Below, piece after piece: positions 27,273 through 36,140 of a stretch of 64,000 nucleotides of DNA. The stretch spans positions 62,001-126,000 of the forward strand of contig JACJWC010000016.1 in assembly GCA_020637335.1 (NCBI GenBank), written 5' to 3'. Made by a program: the position numbers and the translations under genes. The notes below the pieces were generated by a model. The model had not been told where the DNA came from. It saw nothing but the letters and a program-made list of their open reading frames with translations, and made no database searches. Within the stretch, counting starts at the first letter, position 1, and every line of letters begins with the position of its first letter. This stretch comes from Acidobacteriota bacterium (GTDB lineage Bacteria; Acidobacteriota; Holophagae; Acanthopleuribacterales; Acanthopleuribacteraceae).

Positions 27273-29045
27273 TTAACGTTCCCACCCAACCGGATAGAGC
27301 AGGTAGTCCGGGTCATAATACGGTGAGCGGCTGTAAAACCATTCCATCTTCTCTCGGGGCGAATCGCCGATGGTTTTTTCGGCCAAGGCTTTTTCGTAAT
27401 CCGCCTTAATCTGGGGATCTTTGAGCATTTTCTCAGCAAGAGGGCCCATGATGTAGGGCTCGATGTATTCGGTCCTTTGGAAAATCTCATTAAAAAAGCC
27501 CCATTGCAGGAAGCTGTCTGGGGATCCGGGTTCTAACAGTAGGGCGACCAGGTCGGCCAGGGGCTGATCGGTCGGGATGCGTATGGAACCTGGGGCAAAT
27601 AGGCGGGTTTGCTGTTCTGCATGCGATTGAGTGGTGACGGTCATGCGACCTTCATACGGCACTTTGACACATTCAAACTGGTCAATTCTTTGGAACTCCA
27701 GGTTCAGGTTTTGCTCTGTTTTCAGAACTTCGTATTGGATTTGATGTAAATGGATGCGTTGGATCACGTCCGACCAGGCCGCGGGCACCCAATAGGCCTT
27801 TGGCAATTTAATGCTGAGTGCGGGTTCTGTCTGACGAATAAAAGGGACTTTCCAGGTTTCCGGTTTACCCGTCCATTTGAGGTAATCCAAGCCTAAGGCA
27901 TCACTGTGGTGCAGTTCGTAAGCCACGCCGAGATAATCGACCATTTGCGGTTGGCTTTTGGGGTAGGCCCAGGTCAAGACGACTTGTTCCGGGCGTGCGG
28001 CCCGATCATCCTGGATGGCGTTTCGAAGACCCATGCCCTTTTGACCCAACAGTTTCAGGCAGCCTTCGACCAAGACATAGGTGCCCAATACCCGTTGGCG
28101 ATAAGGTTTTAAGGAGTGGTTTTCGACCAGGATGGCGGGCAGGTGGATGGCATCGCCATACGCATTGGAAAAGCGCGGTGAGCCCATGAAATCGACGATA
28201 CCAGCTTTTGGGTTTTGGTTGTCCATGCTGAAAAAGAAATTGAAGGGATGGTGCCCATTTTGGACCAATGCTGCATCGATCACGGGCCGCAAATTGTCGG
28301 TCATCCATTGGGCCAAGTGGGGACTGTAGCCGTGTGGGCCACTAAATCCGTAGGTAATGTCGTATTGCGTATCCTCGCCATCGGTGACATGCAGATCCAG
28401 GTACAAATCGGGTTGTACTCGGTGGATCAAAGTCAGCAAAGCCTGCATTTCCGGCGTGTCTGCCTTGGTGTAATCGCGGTTGAGATTGAGGTTACGTGCG
28501 GTGGTACGCCAGCCCATGGGTGTGGGTCCGCGCTGGTTGACTCGATTGATTGCGCGCGTATTTTCATGGCCATCTGCATTGAGGATGGGAATGAAAAGGA
28601 AGGTGGCCTGATCGAGCAGCGCCTGTTTTTGGGGTTGAAAAGCCAAGTCGCGCAACAGCATCATTCCGGCGTCTTTGCCATCGATCTCGCCTGAATGGAT
28701 GCCTGCCTGGGCCAGCAAAACGGGTTTTGAATGGGGGCTTCCGATTTGGAAGTCTTTGCCAGCGATTACCAGTAATAAATCGCGGCCATTGGCGGTCTTG
28801 CCGAATTGAACCAGTTCCAATAGGGGAGATGCCGCACACAGTTTCTCCAACCATTGCCGGGTCTGTTCATAGCTGGGCGTGCTTTCAAAACCGGCGGCCT
28901 CGGCCGGGGTCTGCCATGGATTACTGCTGTCCGCGATCAAGCCTTCACTTGCGCCATGCCAGGGCATTACGGGCGGTAATTCGGCTTGGATTGAATTTTG
29001 GGCCCATAGGCCAAGGGAAAGCCCAATGATTAATATGAGTCGCAC
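27273..29045 (-). CDS. Secreted M14-family zinc carboxypeptidase
   Basis: 590 residues from GTG 29045, with GGAGGAGGT upstream. Signal peptide MRLILIIGLSLGLWAQ. The peptidase domain has the zinc ligands H117 and E120 (GIHSGEIDG) and H219 (YLDLHVTDG), plus the NADGHENTRAINR segment near the substrate pocket; E308 (ILVENHS) is a plausible catalytic Glu. The C-terminal 250 residues are beta-rich and of unknown role. Family members release C-terminal residues from peptides or peptidoglycan stem peptides in the periplasm. It is directly followed by moeB and is divergent from lpdA. Confidence 0.88.
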   Translation of the reverse strand: MRLILIIGLSLGLWAQNSIQAELPPVMPWHGASEGLIADSSNPWQTPAEAAGFESTPSYEQTRQWLEKLCAASPLLELVQFGKTANGRDLLLVIAGKDFQIGSPHSKPVLLAQAGIHSGEIDGKDAGMMLLRDLAFQPQKQALLDQATFLFIPILNADGHENTRAINRVNQRGPTPMGWRTTARNLNLNRDYTKADTPEMQALLTLIHRVQPDLYLDLHVTDGEDTQYDITYGFSGPHGYSPHLAQWMTDNLRPVIDAALVQNGHHPFNFFFSMDNQNPKAGIVDFMGSPRFSNAYGDAIHLPAILVENHSLKPYRQRVLGTYVLVEGCLKLLGQKGMGLRNAIQDDRAARPEQVVLTWAYPKSQPQMVDYLGVAYELHHSDALGLDYLKWTGKPETWKVPFIRQTEPALSIKLPKAYWVPAAWSDVIQRIHLHQIQYEVLKTEQNLNLEFQRIDQFECVKVPYEGRMTVTTQSHAEQQTRLFAPGSIRIPTDQPLADLVALLLEPGSPDSFLQWGFFNEIFQRTEYIEPYIMGPLAEKMLKDPQIKADYEKALAEKTIGDSPREKMEWFYSRSPYYDPDYLLYPVGWER

Positions 29046-29237
29046 GTGGCTACCTCCTCCGGTTTGGATTCCATCTTTATCAGATTCGAACCCCAGACTC
29101 CAGGGTTGCGTTGCTGCGGGTAAAAAATCTTCAGCTGTGGGTCATTCCATACACGGGGGTGCTCAGGCCCGGTGTTTGGGTTAGAATGCGCGGAGCAGCA
29201 GGGCAGCCACCCTGGAAACTTTGATGGGGAGCAATAG

Positions 29238-30635
29238 ATGCAAGAAATGAATGTCAATACCGTGGTTTTGGGCGCCGGCCCGGGCGGTTATGTCGCGGCC
29301 ATTCGTCTGGCTCAGCTTGGGGTGGAGACCCTTTTGGTCGAAAAAGAATATTACGGAGGCGTTTGCCTTAACGTTGGGTGCATCCCCTCCAAGGCGCTCA
29401 TTCATGTGGCCAAATCATTTGAAGGATTGAGCCATTTGGATACTTTGGGAATTAGCGCCAGCAATCCCCAAATCGATTTTGCCAAGACGCAAGCCTGGAA
29501 GTCGGGTGTTGTCAACCAATTGACGAGTGGCATCAAAACACTGGTCACCAAAAATGGCGGCAAGATTTTGGAGGGTACCGGAACTTTTACCGGTAGCCAT
29601 AGTTTGGAAGTTTCTGGCAGCGCGGGTACCACCAAGGTGACTTTTAAGAACTGTGTGATTGCCACCGGTTCCTCGCCGATCCATATCCCGTCCTTCCCGA
29701 TTGGGCCGCGCATCCTCGATTCAACCGGCGCGCTCAACCTGCAAAAAGTACCGAAATCCATGGTTATTATCGGTGGTGGCTATATCGGATTGGAATTGGG
29801 TTTTGTTTATCGCAAGCTCGGCGCACAGGTAACGGTTGTTGAAATGATGGATACGGTCCTGCCTGGCTTTGATAGTGATGTCGTCAAGCACATGACGCGC
29901 AAATTGAAAAAGGACAAATTTACGGTTCTGACCCAAGCCAAGGCGCTGGGTTACAAAGAGACTCAAAATGGGCTGGTTTTACAGGTGGAACAGGCTGGCA
30001 AGACCCAAGACCTGGAATGTGAATACCTCGTGGTCAGCGTCGGTCGCCGACCTAATGCCAAAGGATTTGGTCTTGAGCGGACCGGCGTTCAGGTGGATGA
30101 GCGCGGTTTCATCAAGGTTGATAAACACATGCGCACCAATGTTGGCCATCTCTATGCCATCGGCGATGTCGCGGGTCAACCCATGCTGGCCCATCACGCC
30201 TCGTACCAGGGCGAAATCGCTGCCGAGGTGATCGCCGGCCACCATGCCGAAGATCATGCCAAGGTTTGTCCCGCAGTTGTTTTTACCGATCCAGAAGTCG
30301 CAGTTGTTGGCATGTCGGAAGATGAAGCCAAGGCCAAAGGTCTTGAGATAATGACAGGCCAGTTTCCTTTTGTGGCCTTAGGTAAGGCCAAAGCCCAAAA
30401 CGATACGGAAGGCTTTGTCAAAATTATCGCCAACAAGGCCACTGAAGAAGTGCTTGGCATGGTGATCGTCGGTCACAATGCGGGTGACCTGATCGGAGAA
30501 GGCCTGATTGGCATTGAGATGGGTGCTTTCCTCGATGATTTCGGTACGACCATCCACCCGCATCCAACCCTGACCGAAGCAATTATGGAAGCAGCTAAAA
30601 AGGCCAAAGGCCAAGCCATTCACGTCCTGAACTGA
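29238..30635 (+). CDS. lpdA: Dihydrolipoyl dehydrogenase (E3)
   Basis: 465 residues from ATG 29238 (GGGGAG seven bases upstream). FAD-binding GAGPGGYVAA, redox-active disulfide C43-C48 (GGVCLNVGCIPSK), NAD-binding GGGYIGLELG, the FAD-contacting TNVGHLYAIGDVAG, and the C-terminal HPHPTLTEA with the catalytic His-Glu are all present. It reoxidises lipoyl groups of 2-oxoacid dehydrogenases or the glycine cleavage system. No E1 or E2 gene lies beside it, so it probably serves complexes encoded elsewhere. ubiX follows after 10 bp. Confidence 0.96.
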   Translation: MQEMNVNTVVLGAGPGGYVAAIRLAQLGVETLLVEKEYYGGVCLNVGCIPSKALIHVAKSFEGLSHLDTLGISASNPQIDFAKTQAWKSGVVNQLTSGIKTLVTKNGGKILEGTGTFTGSHSLEVSGSAGTTKVTFKNCVIATGSSPIHIPSFPIGPRILDSTGALNLQKVPKSMVIIGGGYIGLELGFVYRKLGAQVTVVEMMDTVLPGFDSDVVKHMTRKLKKDKFTVLTQAKALGYKETQNGLVLQVEQAGKTQDLECEYLVVSVGRRPNAKGFGLERTGVQVDERGFIKVDKHMRTNVGHLYAIGDVAGQPMLAHHASYQGEIAAEVIAGHHAEDHAKVCPAVVFTDPEVAVVGMSEDEAKAKGLEIMTGQFPFVALGKAKAQNDTEGFVKIIANKATEEVLGMVIVGHNAGDLIGEGLIGIEMGAFLDDFGTTIHPHPTLTEAIMEAAKKAKGQAIHVLN

Positions 30636-30645
30636 GTTACAGGTT

Positions 30646-31215
30646 GTGACGGGCTACTACATCACCATGACGGGCGCCAGCGGGGCGCCCTATTTTCTAA
30701 GGCTATTGGAACGCCTGCAGCAACTGGAACCGCGGCCTGAGGTGAGCTTCTCGTTGAGCGATGCTGCGCGCCGCGTTTTATCTGATGAAATGGGTCAAAA
30801 GGCTCAAGATCTGGAGTTTCCCGGTTTTGAACAGGTGCCCGTCAAGGATATCGGCGCCCGAGTCGCTTCGGGTTCCAGCCTGAATGCCGGTATGGTAATT
30901 GTGCCGTGCAGTATGTCGACTTTGTGTGCGATTGCTTATGGCATTACAGAAAATCTGATCCATCGAGCTGCAAGTGTGCAGCTTAAGGAGGGGCGCCGCC
31001 TGATTGTGGTGCCGCGAGAAACACCGCTTTCCTTGATCCATCTGCGTGCCATGGTCCAGCTCAAAGAGGCCGGTGCCACGATATTGCCAGCTATGCCCGG
31101 TTTTTATCATCAACCTGAATCGGTTATGGACTTAGTGGATAGTGTGGTCGATCGGATTCTCGATCAGCTTGGTTTGCCCGATGCCAAGATTCAGCGCTGG
31201 AAGGAAACAACGTGA
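30646..31215 (+). CDS. ubiX: Flavin prenyltransferase, UbiX family
   Basis: 189 residues starting at GTG 30646; an ATG at 30667 would remove the first strand of the Rossmann fold, so GTG is kept despite a weak ribosome site. Family motifs: the TGASGAPY FMN loop, SDAARRVL, the IVPCSMSTLCAIAYG loop and RRLIVVPRETPLSLIHL. UbiX links dimethylallyl to FMN to make the cofactor of UbiD-type decarboxylases. It overlaps ubiA by four bases. Together they could act in ubiquinone or, more likely in this kind of bacterium, in the futalosine menaquinone route (MqnM/MqnP); no UbiD/MqnL is in view to decide. Confidence 0.9.
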   Translation: MTGYYITMTGASGAPYFLRLLERLQQLEPRPEVSFSLSDAARRVLSDEMGQKAQDLEFPGFEQVPVKDIGARVASGSSLNAGMVIVPCSMSTLCAIAYGITENLIHRAASVQLKEGRRLIVVPRETPLSLIHLRAMVQLKEAGATILPAMPGFYHQPESVMDLVDSVVDRILDQLGLPDAKIQRWKETT

Positions 31216-32069
31216 AAGCACTGATTGAAACCCTGCGCATGATCAAAATTGAGCACAGTGTGTTTGCTTTACCCTTTGCTTTGATTGGCGCTTTTTGGGC
31301 GGCCAAGGGTCTGCCCGAATTAAGGGTATTGGGGCTCATCCTGTTGGCTATGGTCACCGCGCGATCTTCGGCCATGGCCTTTAATCGTTATCTCGATGCG
31401 GAAATTGATGCGCGCAACCCGCGCACGGTTTCGCGAAGCATTCCGGCCGGTCGACTCAGCCGACCTTTTGCTTTGGGTTTCACCGTGGTTATGGCCTTGG
31501 CCTTTGTGGTCGTAACAGCCTTTATCAATCGATTGACTTTGTTGCTTTCGCCAGTGCTCCTGCTTGTTTTGCTCGGCTACTCCATCACCAAACGCTTTAC
31601 CAGTATGAGCCATTTGGTTTTGGGCTTGGCTTTGGGTCTGGCCCCGGTGGGCGCATGGGTGGCGGTCAAGGGCCAACTGGCCTGGGAACCGCTATGGGTG
31701 TGTCTGTTGGTCCTGACATGGACGGCTGGGTTCGACATTATTTACGCCTGCCAAGACCTTGATTTTGATCGCAGGGCCGGTTTGCATTCCATCCCGGCCC
31801 GCTTGGGTCTTATGGGCAGCTTGCGCCTCTCAAGGGTTTTGCATTTGATTGCATTAACCATCATGGTTTATTTGGGTTATCGCTATTTCCAGCATTGGAT
31901 TTACTGGGCAGGTGTGCTGTGTGCCGCCCTGTGTTTGGGCTACGAGCACAAACTGGTTTGGCGCGGCGATTTGAGTAAGGTCGATATGGCCTTTTTCACC
32001 ATGAATGGGGCCGTTTCGCTGCTTTATGGGGTCGGCACGCTTTGGGCTATTCTCGGGCAAAACCTTTAA
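31212..32069 (+). CDS. UbiA-family aromatic prenyltransferase (UbiA or MqnP)
   Basis: 285 residues from GTG 31212, overlapping the ubiX stop as GTGA, with AAGGA upstream. About eight membrane spans. The two Asp-rich motifs that bind prenyl diphosphate via Mg are NRYLDAEIDARNPRT and YACQDLDFDRRAGLHSIP. It attaches an isoprenoid chain to an aromatic acid in quinone biosynthesis. The second-motif form and the pairing with a UbiX gene fit both UbiA and the futalosine-pathway enzyme MqnP. It ends tail to tail with the TPR-GGDEF gene with a four-base overlap. Confidence 0.88.
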   Translation: MKALIETLRMIKIEHSVFALPFALIGAFWAAKGLPELRVLGLILLAMVTARSSAMAFNRYLDAEIDARNPRTVSRSIPAGRLSRPFALGFTVVMALAFVVVTAFINRLTLLLSPVLLLVLLGYSITKRFTSMSHLVLGLALGLAPVGAWVAVKGQLAWEPLWVCLLVLTWTAGFDIIYACQDLDFDRRAGLHSIPARLGLMGSLRLSRVLHLIALTIMVYLGYRYFQHWIYWAGVLCAALCLGYEHKLVWRGDLSKVDMAFFTMNGAVSLLYGVGTLWAILGQNL

Positions 32070-33952
32070 TCGTTGACTTTTGGCTGGAGTGGCGGTTTGG
32101 GCAGCAGTGCTTGACCCAAATACGGATTGATGCCCAGGTTTTTGCTAATCACACGGTTACGGCCGCGATTCTTGGCTTCGTAAAGCGCTTCATCTGCAGC
32201 CGAGATCGCCTGATCCAATTGGTAATCTTCGGCCTTCCACACGGTGCACGCGCCAATACTTAAAGTGACCAGGTCGCCATCCGGACGATTGGGGTGCGGC
32301 AAATTCTCGTCTAAAACGGCCTTGCGCAGACTCTCGGCTACTTTCTGGGTGCCTTTTTCGTCTGTAAAAAAGAGAATGGCCAGAAACTCTTCGCCACCAA
32401 ATCGGCACACAAAGTCACCCGATCGCACAATCGTGCGGCGCAAAATGTCTGAAATGGTTTTTAAGCATTCATCGCCAGCTTGATGGCCCAAGGTGTCGTT
32501 GTAGGGTTTGAAATGGTCAATGTCGATCATTAACAAGGAAAAGGGTTGTTGGGCGCGCACGCATTTGTGCCATTCCAAATTGATTACGTATTCCAAGGCG
32601 CGCCGATTGGGCAATCCAGTTAGCGCATCTGAGGTGGCTTGTTTCTCCAGTTCTTGGTTGGTTTTAGCCAGTTCCTTGGATTTGTGATCCAGCTTTTGCG
32701 AAAGCTCTAACAATCGGCCTTTGGCACGGGCCTCTGCTCGATAGCGGCTGTAGAAGAGCACAATGATCCCCAGCAAGGCCACACTCAAAAAGACCATAAT
32801 ACGATTTTGCAGGTATTGTTCGCGTTTTTGGGCAGAGGCGATATCGGCCAAATGTTGAATTTCGCGCTCTTTTTCTTGGGTTTCGAATTGGGTTTGCAAT
32901 TCCATTAAACGGGTAGAGTTGCGCTCATTGAATAGCGCTTTGAACTCTTCACTATGGATCTTGTAGTATTCCAAAGCCTTATGCGCATCACCCTTTGCCA
33001 AATAGGCATCCGAAAGCAGACCATAGGTCTCCATATAAATGACGTGAACGCCAATTTCTAACCCGATCTTGAGCGACTCATTCAAAACTTCAATGGCCTG
33101 GTCGTTTTGTCCAAGACGCAGGTAGATCCGGCCGATGTTGTTCAACACACCCACCTCATTGCGGCGATCGCCTTGAGTGCGCCGAATTTCAAGCGCCCTT
33201 TGGTAATAGCCCAACGCTTCCTGATACTGGTTCTCCTCTTCCAAAAGGGTGCCAATATTTTTTAAAGGGCCTGCTGCAACCGTCTTATTGGCGGATTGTT
33301 CTGCTAAGTCCAAGGCGCGTTCGTATTGCATGCGCGCTTGCTCAAATTGACCCATTCGGCGATAGGTGTTGCCCAGGTTGTTATAAGCAAAGACGATACT
33401 GTTTAAATCGCCCAATTCCAGTTTGATGGTGAGGGAGAGTTGCAAATATTCGAGCGCTTTTTCAAATTCGCCAGTATTGCGGTAAATATTGCCTAAGTTA
33501 TTGTAGGAATAGGCCATGCCCTGTCGGTCGTTGATTTCGCGACGGATGTCAAGCGCTCTGAGTTGGCTTTCCAAGGCTTGGGTGTACGCGCCTTGATCCG
33601 ATTGGATAAGGCCCAAGGTATTGAGTGCCGTGGCCAATTCTTTTTTCAAATCATTTTTTTCGTAAAAGAAAACGGCTTTTTTGACTTCGCGTTCGGCGAG
33701 ATCGTAAAGACCGAGCTTGCGCTCTGCAATACCCAAGGTGTGACGCGCTTGTGCTTCCTTGTTGCGTTCTTTGGCGATAATGGCCATATCCAGCGCTTTT
33801 TGGGCCAGTTCCTTGGCTTGGTTCGCATCCTGTTCACTCAGAACATTAGCATCATCAATCAATGCCTGGATGCGCATTTGCTGGTCGGATACACTTTCGT
33901 TTTGGGGGAGGAAAAGCCAAGCCAGGAGAAAAAAGTGTTTAATCACATACAC
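32066..33952 (-). CDS. TPR-transmembrane-GGDEF diguanylate cyclase
   Basis: 628 residues. Signal peptide at the N-terminus (MYVIKHFFLLAWLF), then about eight periplasmic TPRs (AYSYNNLGNIYRNTGEFEKALEY and similar) over residues 25-360, a membrane span (IMVFLSVALLGIIVLFYS), a short coiled coil and a GGDEF domain. GGEEF at 519-523 indicates activity; RSGD five residues before it is the inhibitory I-site. The topology is that of a sensor in which periplasmic protein or peptide binding by TPRs controls cyclic-di-GMP synthesis. Divergent from map across 186 bp. Confidence 0.93.
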   Translation of the reverse strand: MYVIKHFFLLAWLFLPQNESVSDQQMRIQALIDDANVLSEQDANQAKELAQKALDMAIIAKERNKEAQARHTLGIAERKLGLYDLAEREVKKAVFFYEKNDLKKELATALNTLGLIQSDQGAYTQALESQLRALDIRREINDRQGMAYSYNNLGNIYRNTGEFEKALEYLQLSLTIKLELGDLNSIVFAYNNLGNTYRRMGQFEQARMQYERALDLAEQSANKTVAAGPLKNIGTLLEEENQYQEALGYYQRALEIRRTQGDRRNEVGVLNNIGRIYLRLGQNDQAIEVLNESLKIGLEIGVHVIYMETYGLLSDAYLAKGDAHKALEYYKIHSEEFKALFNERNSTRLMELQTQFETQEKEREIQHLADIASAQKREQYLQNRIMVFLSVALLGIIVLFYSRYRAEARAKGRLLELSQKLDHKSKELAKTNQELEKQATSDALTGLPNRRALEYVINLEWHKCVRAQQPFSLLMIDIDHFKPYNDTLGHQAGDECLKTISDILRRTIVRSGDFVCRFGGEEFLAILFFTDEKGTQKVAESLRKAVLDENLPHPNRPDGDLVTLSIGACTVWKAEDYQLDQAISAADEALYEAKNRGRNRVISKNLGINPYLGQALLPKPPLQPKVND

Positions 33953-34138
33953 GAGCCGGCCCCCATCGGCGACTTACCGCTATCCGTTTATGCCTTGATA
34001 CTACCATACGGTATGGTTAAAACCTTTGTTTTCCAATGTTTTTCTCGGTTTTCGACTCTGATTGGTGGCGGTGATTCCCCTCAATCAATCATCTGGTCCC
34101 TGCCAGGCATGTGCTATTTTGGAAGGGCTGGAGGGGCC

Positions 34139-34888
34139 ATGACCATCGAAAGTGAACATCAGTTGGATGCACTCAAACGCATTTGCCAAATTGTTGCCAC
34201 CATTCTTAAAAAAATGTTGGAGCGGGTTGAGCCCGGACTGACGACTTTGGCTTTGGACCAATACGGACAAGAGTTATTCGATTATTACGGTGCGCGATCG
34301 GCGCCCAGGCTTACCTATAATTTTCCGGGTACGACCTGTATCAGCATCAATGAAGAGGCCGCTCATGGTATTCCTGGTGCGCGGGTGATCCAACCGGGCG
34401 ATTTGGTCAATATTGATGTCAGCGGTGAATTAAATGGATTTTTTGGCGATACGGGCGGCACGGTTGTTGTGCCCCCAGATACGGCTTTGAAACGGCGGCT
34501 GGTCTATTCCACCCAAATGGCGCTGAAGGCAGCTATGAGTCAAGCGCGTGCCGGTCAACCGATTCGTGAAATCGGCCGCGCCATTGAACAAACCGCTAAA
34601 AAGAAAGGTTTTCGTATCCTGCGCAATTTGTGCAGTCATGGTGTTGGTTTGGGTCTGCATGAAGAACCCAAGGAGATTTTGCCCTATTACGATCCGCGCG
34701 ATCGTCGCGTATTGACCCAAGGCATGGTTATCACCATTGAGCCCTTCCTTTCCACACGCAGTACCTACGTGTCTGAAGCCTCTGATGGCTGGACCCTTTT
34801 AGGTGAAAAAGGCAATCTCAGCGCCCAATTCGAACACACAATGGTGATTACCGAAAAGGAACCGCTTATCTTGACCCAGGCCTTTTAG
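34139..34888 (+). CDS. map: Methionine aminopeptidase, type I
   Basis: 249 residues from ATG 34139 with GGAGGGG just upstream; the open frame extends 192 codons further upstream, but that part is antisense to the TPR-GGDEF gene and is not family-like. Removes the initiator Met from new proteins in the cytoplasm. Two-metal ligands are D93 and D104 (NIDVSGELNGFFGDTGG), H167 (SHGVGLGLHEEP), E201 (TIEPF) and E232 (FEHTMVIT); H76 in AAHGIPG also matches. Followed after 38 bp by a receiver-domain gene. Confidence 0.95.
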   Translation: MTIESEHQLDALKRICQIVATILKKMLERVEPGLTTLALDQYGQELFDYYGARSAPRLTYNFPGTTCISINEEAAHGIPGARVIQPGDLVNIDVSGELNGFFGDTGGTVVVPPDTALKRRLVYSTQMALKAAMSQARAGQPIREIGRAIEQTAKKKGFRILRNLCSHGVGLGLHEEPKEILPYYDPRDRRVLTQGMVITIEPFLSTRSTYVSEASDGWTLLGEKGNLSAQFEHTMVITEKEPLILTQAF

Positions 34889-34926
34889 ACTCCTATGGAA
34901 TAAGATTGCTTCAGGAGTAACAGACA

Positions 34927-35316
34927 ATGGTCGAATCTGTGGCACCCGCCCCAAAGCGCATTTTGATGATTGAAGACGATGCCAGCATTCGCCTCCTTTT
35001 GGGTTTTGGTCTCCGTCGGGCCGGTTACCAGGTTGAGATGGCCGAGAATGGAGCCCTGGCCAAAGAGCACTTCCAGGCCTTCACTCCTGACTTGATCTTG
35101 TTGGACTTGTATATGCCTTATTTTGACGGTCTTTCCTTCTTGAAATGGGTTCGTCAGGACGTGGGCTCCAAGGTACCGATCATCGTTATTTCGGCGGCTG
35201 AAAAAGAAATTGAGACCGCGCAAAAGGAAGGGGCAGATGCTTTTTTGGCAAAACCGGTCGATATTGCGGAACTCGTAGCCTGTATCGAACATAACCTGAA
35301 TCATGAAGCCGTCTAA
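34927..35316 (+). CDS. Single-domain response regulator (REC only)
   Basis: 129 residues from ATG 34927 (AGGAG at 34912-34916). One receiver domain: acidic residues D17 and D18, phospho-acceptor D60 (LILLDLYMP), S89 in place of the usual Thr, and K109 (FLAKPVD). No output domain, so it works as a phosphate-dependent protein interactor or phosphorelay shuttle. No histidine kinase is adjacent; the degenerate kinase of the PGA-like operon is 6 kb away on the other strand. Its stop overlaps the next start as TAATG. Confidence 0.92.
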   Translation: MVESVAPAPKRILMIEDDASIRLLLGFGLRRAGYQVEMAENGALAKEHFQAFTPDLILLDLYMPYFDGLSFLKWVRQDVGSKVPIIVISAAEKEIETAQKEGADAFLAKPVDIAELVACIEHNLNHEAV

Positions 35317-36140
35317 TGGTTTGGCCTGGTTTGTTTCCCTGCTTGATGGTGTTGTCCTTTGATTCGCTTCTGGCCGATTATCGCAAGGCGCAAAGCGAAA
35401 ATTACGTTGCCTTTGCACCCTCAGCCGCTGGGCAACTGGAAAAGGCATTGGTGAATCGGAATCATCATTGGCTCGAACCGCAACAATATGGCCCGTACCA
35501 ATTGCGGACCCTAGCATCCTGGACCGTCATTGCCGATACCAGCCAGTCTGGCTGGGGCTGGTTTGCTTTTAATCCCAATAGTGACGGACCTGTTTTGGTG
35601 GTTCCCCACGCCTTCTACGATCGTCAAACGGCCGAATTGGGCTTGCAGTTGTTTGCCACGGGTCGGTTCCGCGCAATTGCCATCAATACGGCCCATCGTT
35701 CCAGCGGTCCAAACCAGGATTGGGCGCGTTTGGATGTCTCACCGCTCTTGACCTGGACCCATGTTCTCGCCCAAGACTCTGGTCCAGTTCTCTTCATGCA
35801 AATCCATGGGTTCTCAATGGATAAGCACCCGGACCTGAAACGGGACAAATTGGCGATGGTGCTCAGTTCCGGCTCCGAAGAGACACGCACTCAATGCGCG
35901 TGTGTTTATGAGCGACTCGTTCAACACGGGTTTCCAGCGGCATTATATGGCTGGAATGCCTTCGAATTGGGGGGCAGCAAAAATGCCCAATACAAAGCGC
36001 TCCAAGCGCTGCCCCATACCTACTTTGTGCATTTAGAAATAGGGGATGCACTGCGCAAACAATTGATTCAATCTGAACCTTTGCGCGGACAGCTCATCGA
36101 TTCTTTGCGTTGCCATCCCGGATGGGGTCAGGCGCGCTAA
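35316..36140 (+). CDS. Unrecognised protein, possible hydrolase beside the PGA-like operon
   Basis: 274 residues, start ATG 35316 coupled to the preceding REC gene (TAATG); ATG 35346 is an alternative. No family assigned with confidence. Visible features: a strand followed by VPHAFYDRQTAELG, a strand followed by INTAHRSSG, and a strand followed by MQIHGFSMD. Each places a His in a loop after a beta strand, which would suit a metal-dependent hydrolase such as the N-formylglutamate amidohydrolase type, but the match is loose. It ends tail to tail (four-base overlap) with the last gene of the minus-strand PGA-like operon. No clear signal peptide. Confidence 0.6.
   Translation: MVWPGLFPCLMVLSFDSLLADYRKAQSENYVAFAPSAAGQLEKALVNRNHHWLEPQQYGPYQLRTLASWTVIADTSQSGWGWFAFNPNSDGPVLVVPHAFYDRQTAELGLQLFATGRFRAIAINTAHRSSGPNQDWARLDVSPLLTWTHVLAQDSGPVLFMQIHGFSMDKHPDLKRDKLAMVLSSGSEETRTQCACVYERLVQHGFPAALYGWNAFELGGSKNAQYKALQALPHTYFVHLEIGDALRKQLIQSEPLRGQLIDSLRCHPGWGQAR

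Noticed and set aside
33563..34138. N-terminal extension of methionine aminopeptidase by 192 codons
   Set aside because: It is antisense to the TPR-GGDEF gene; GGAGG and family length support ATG 34139.
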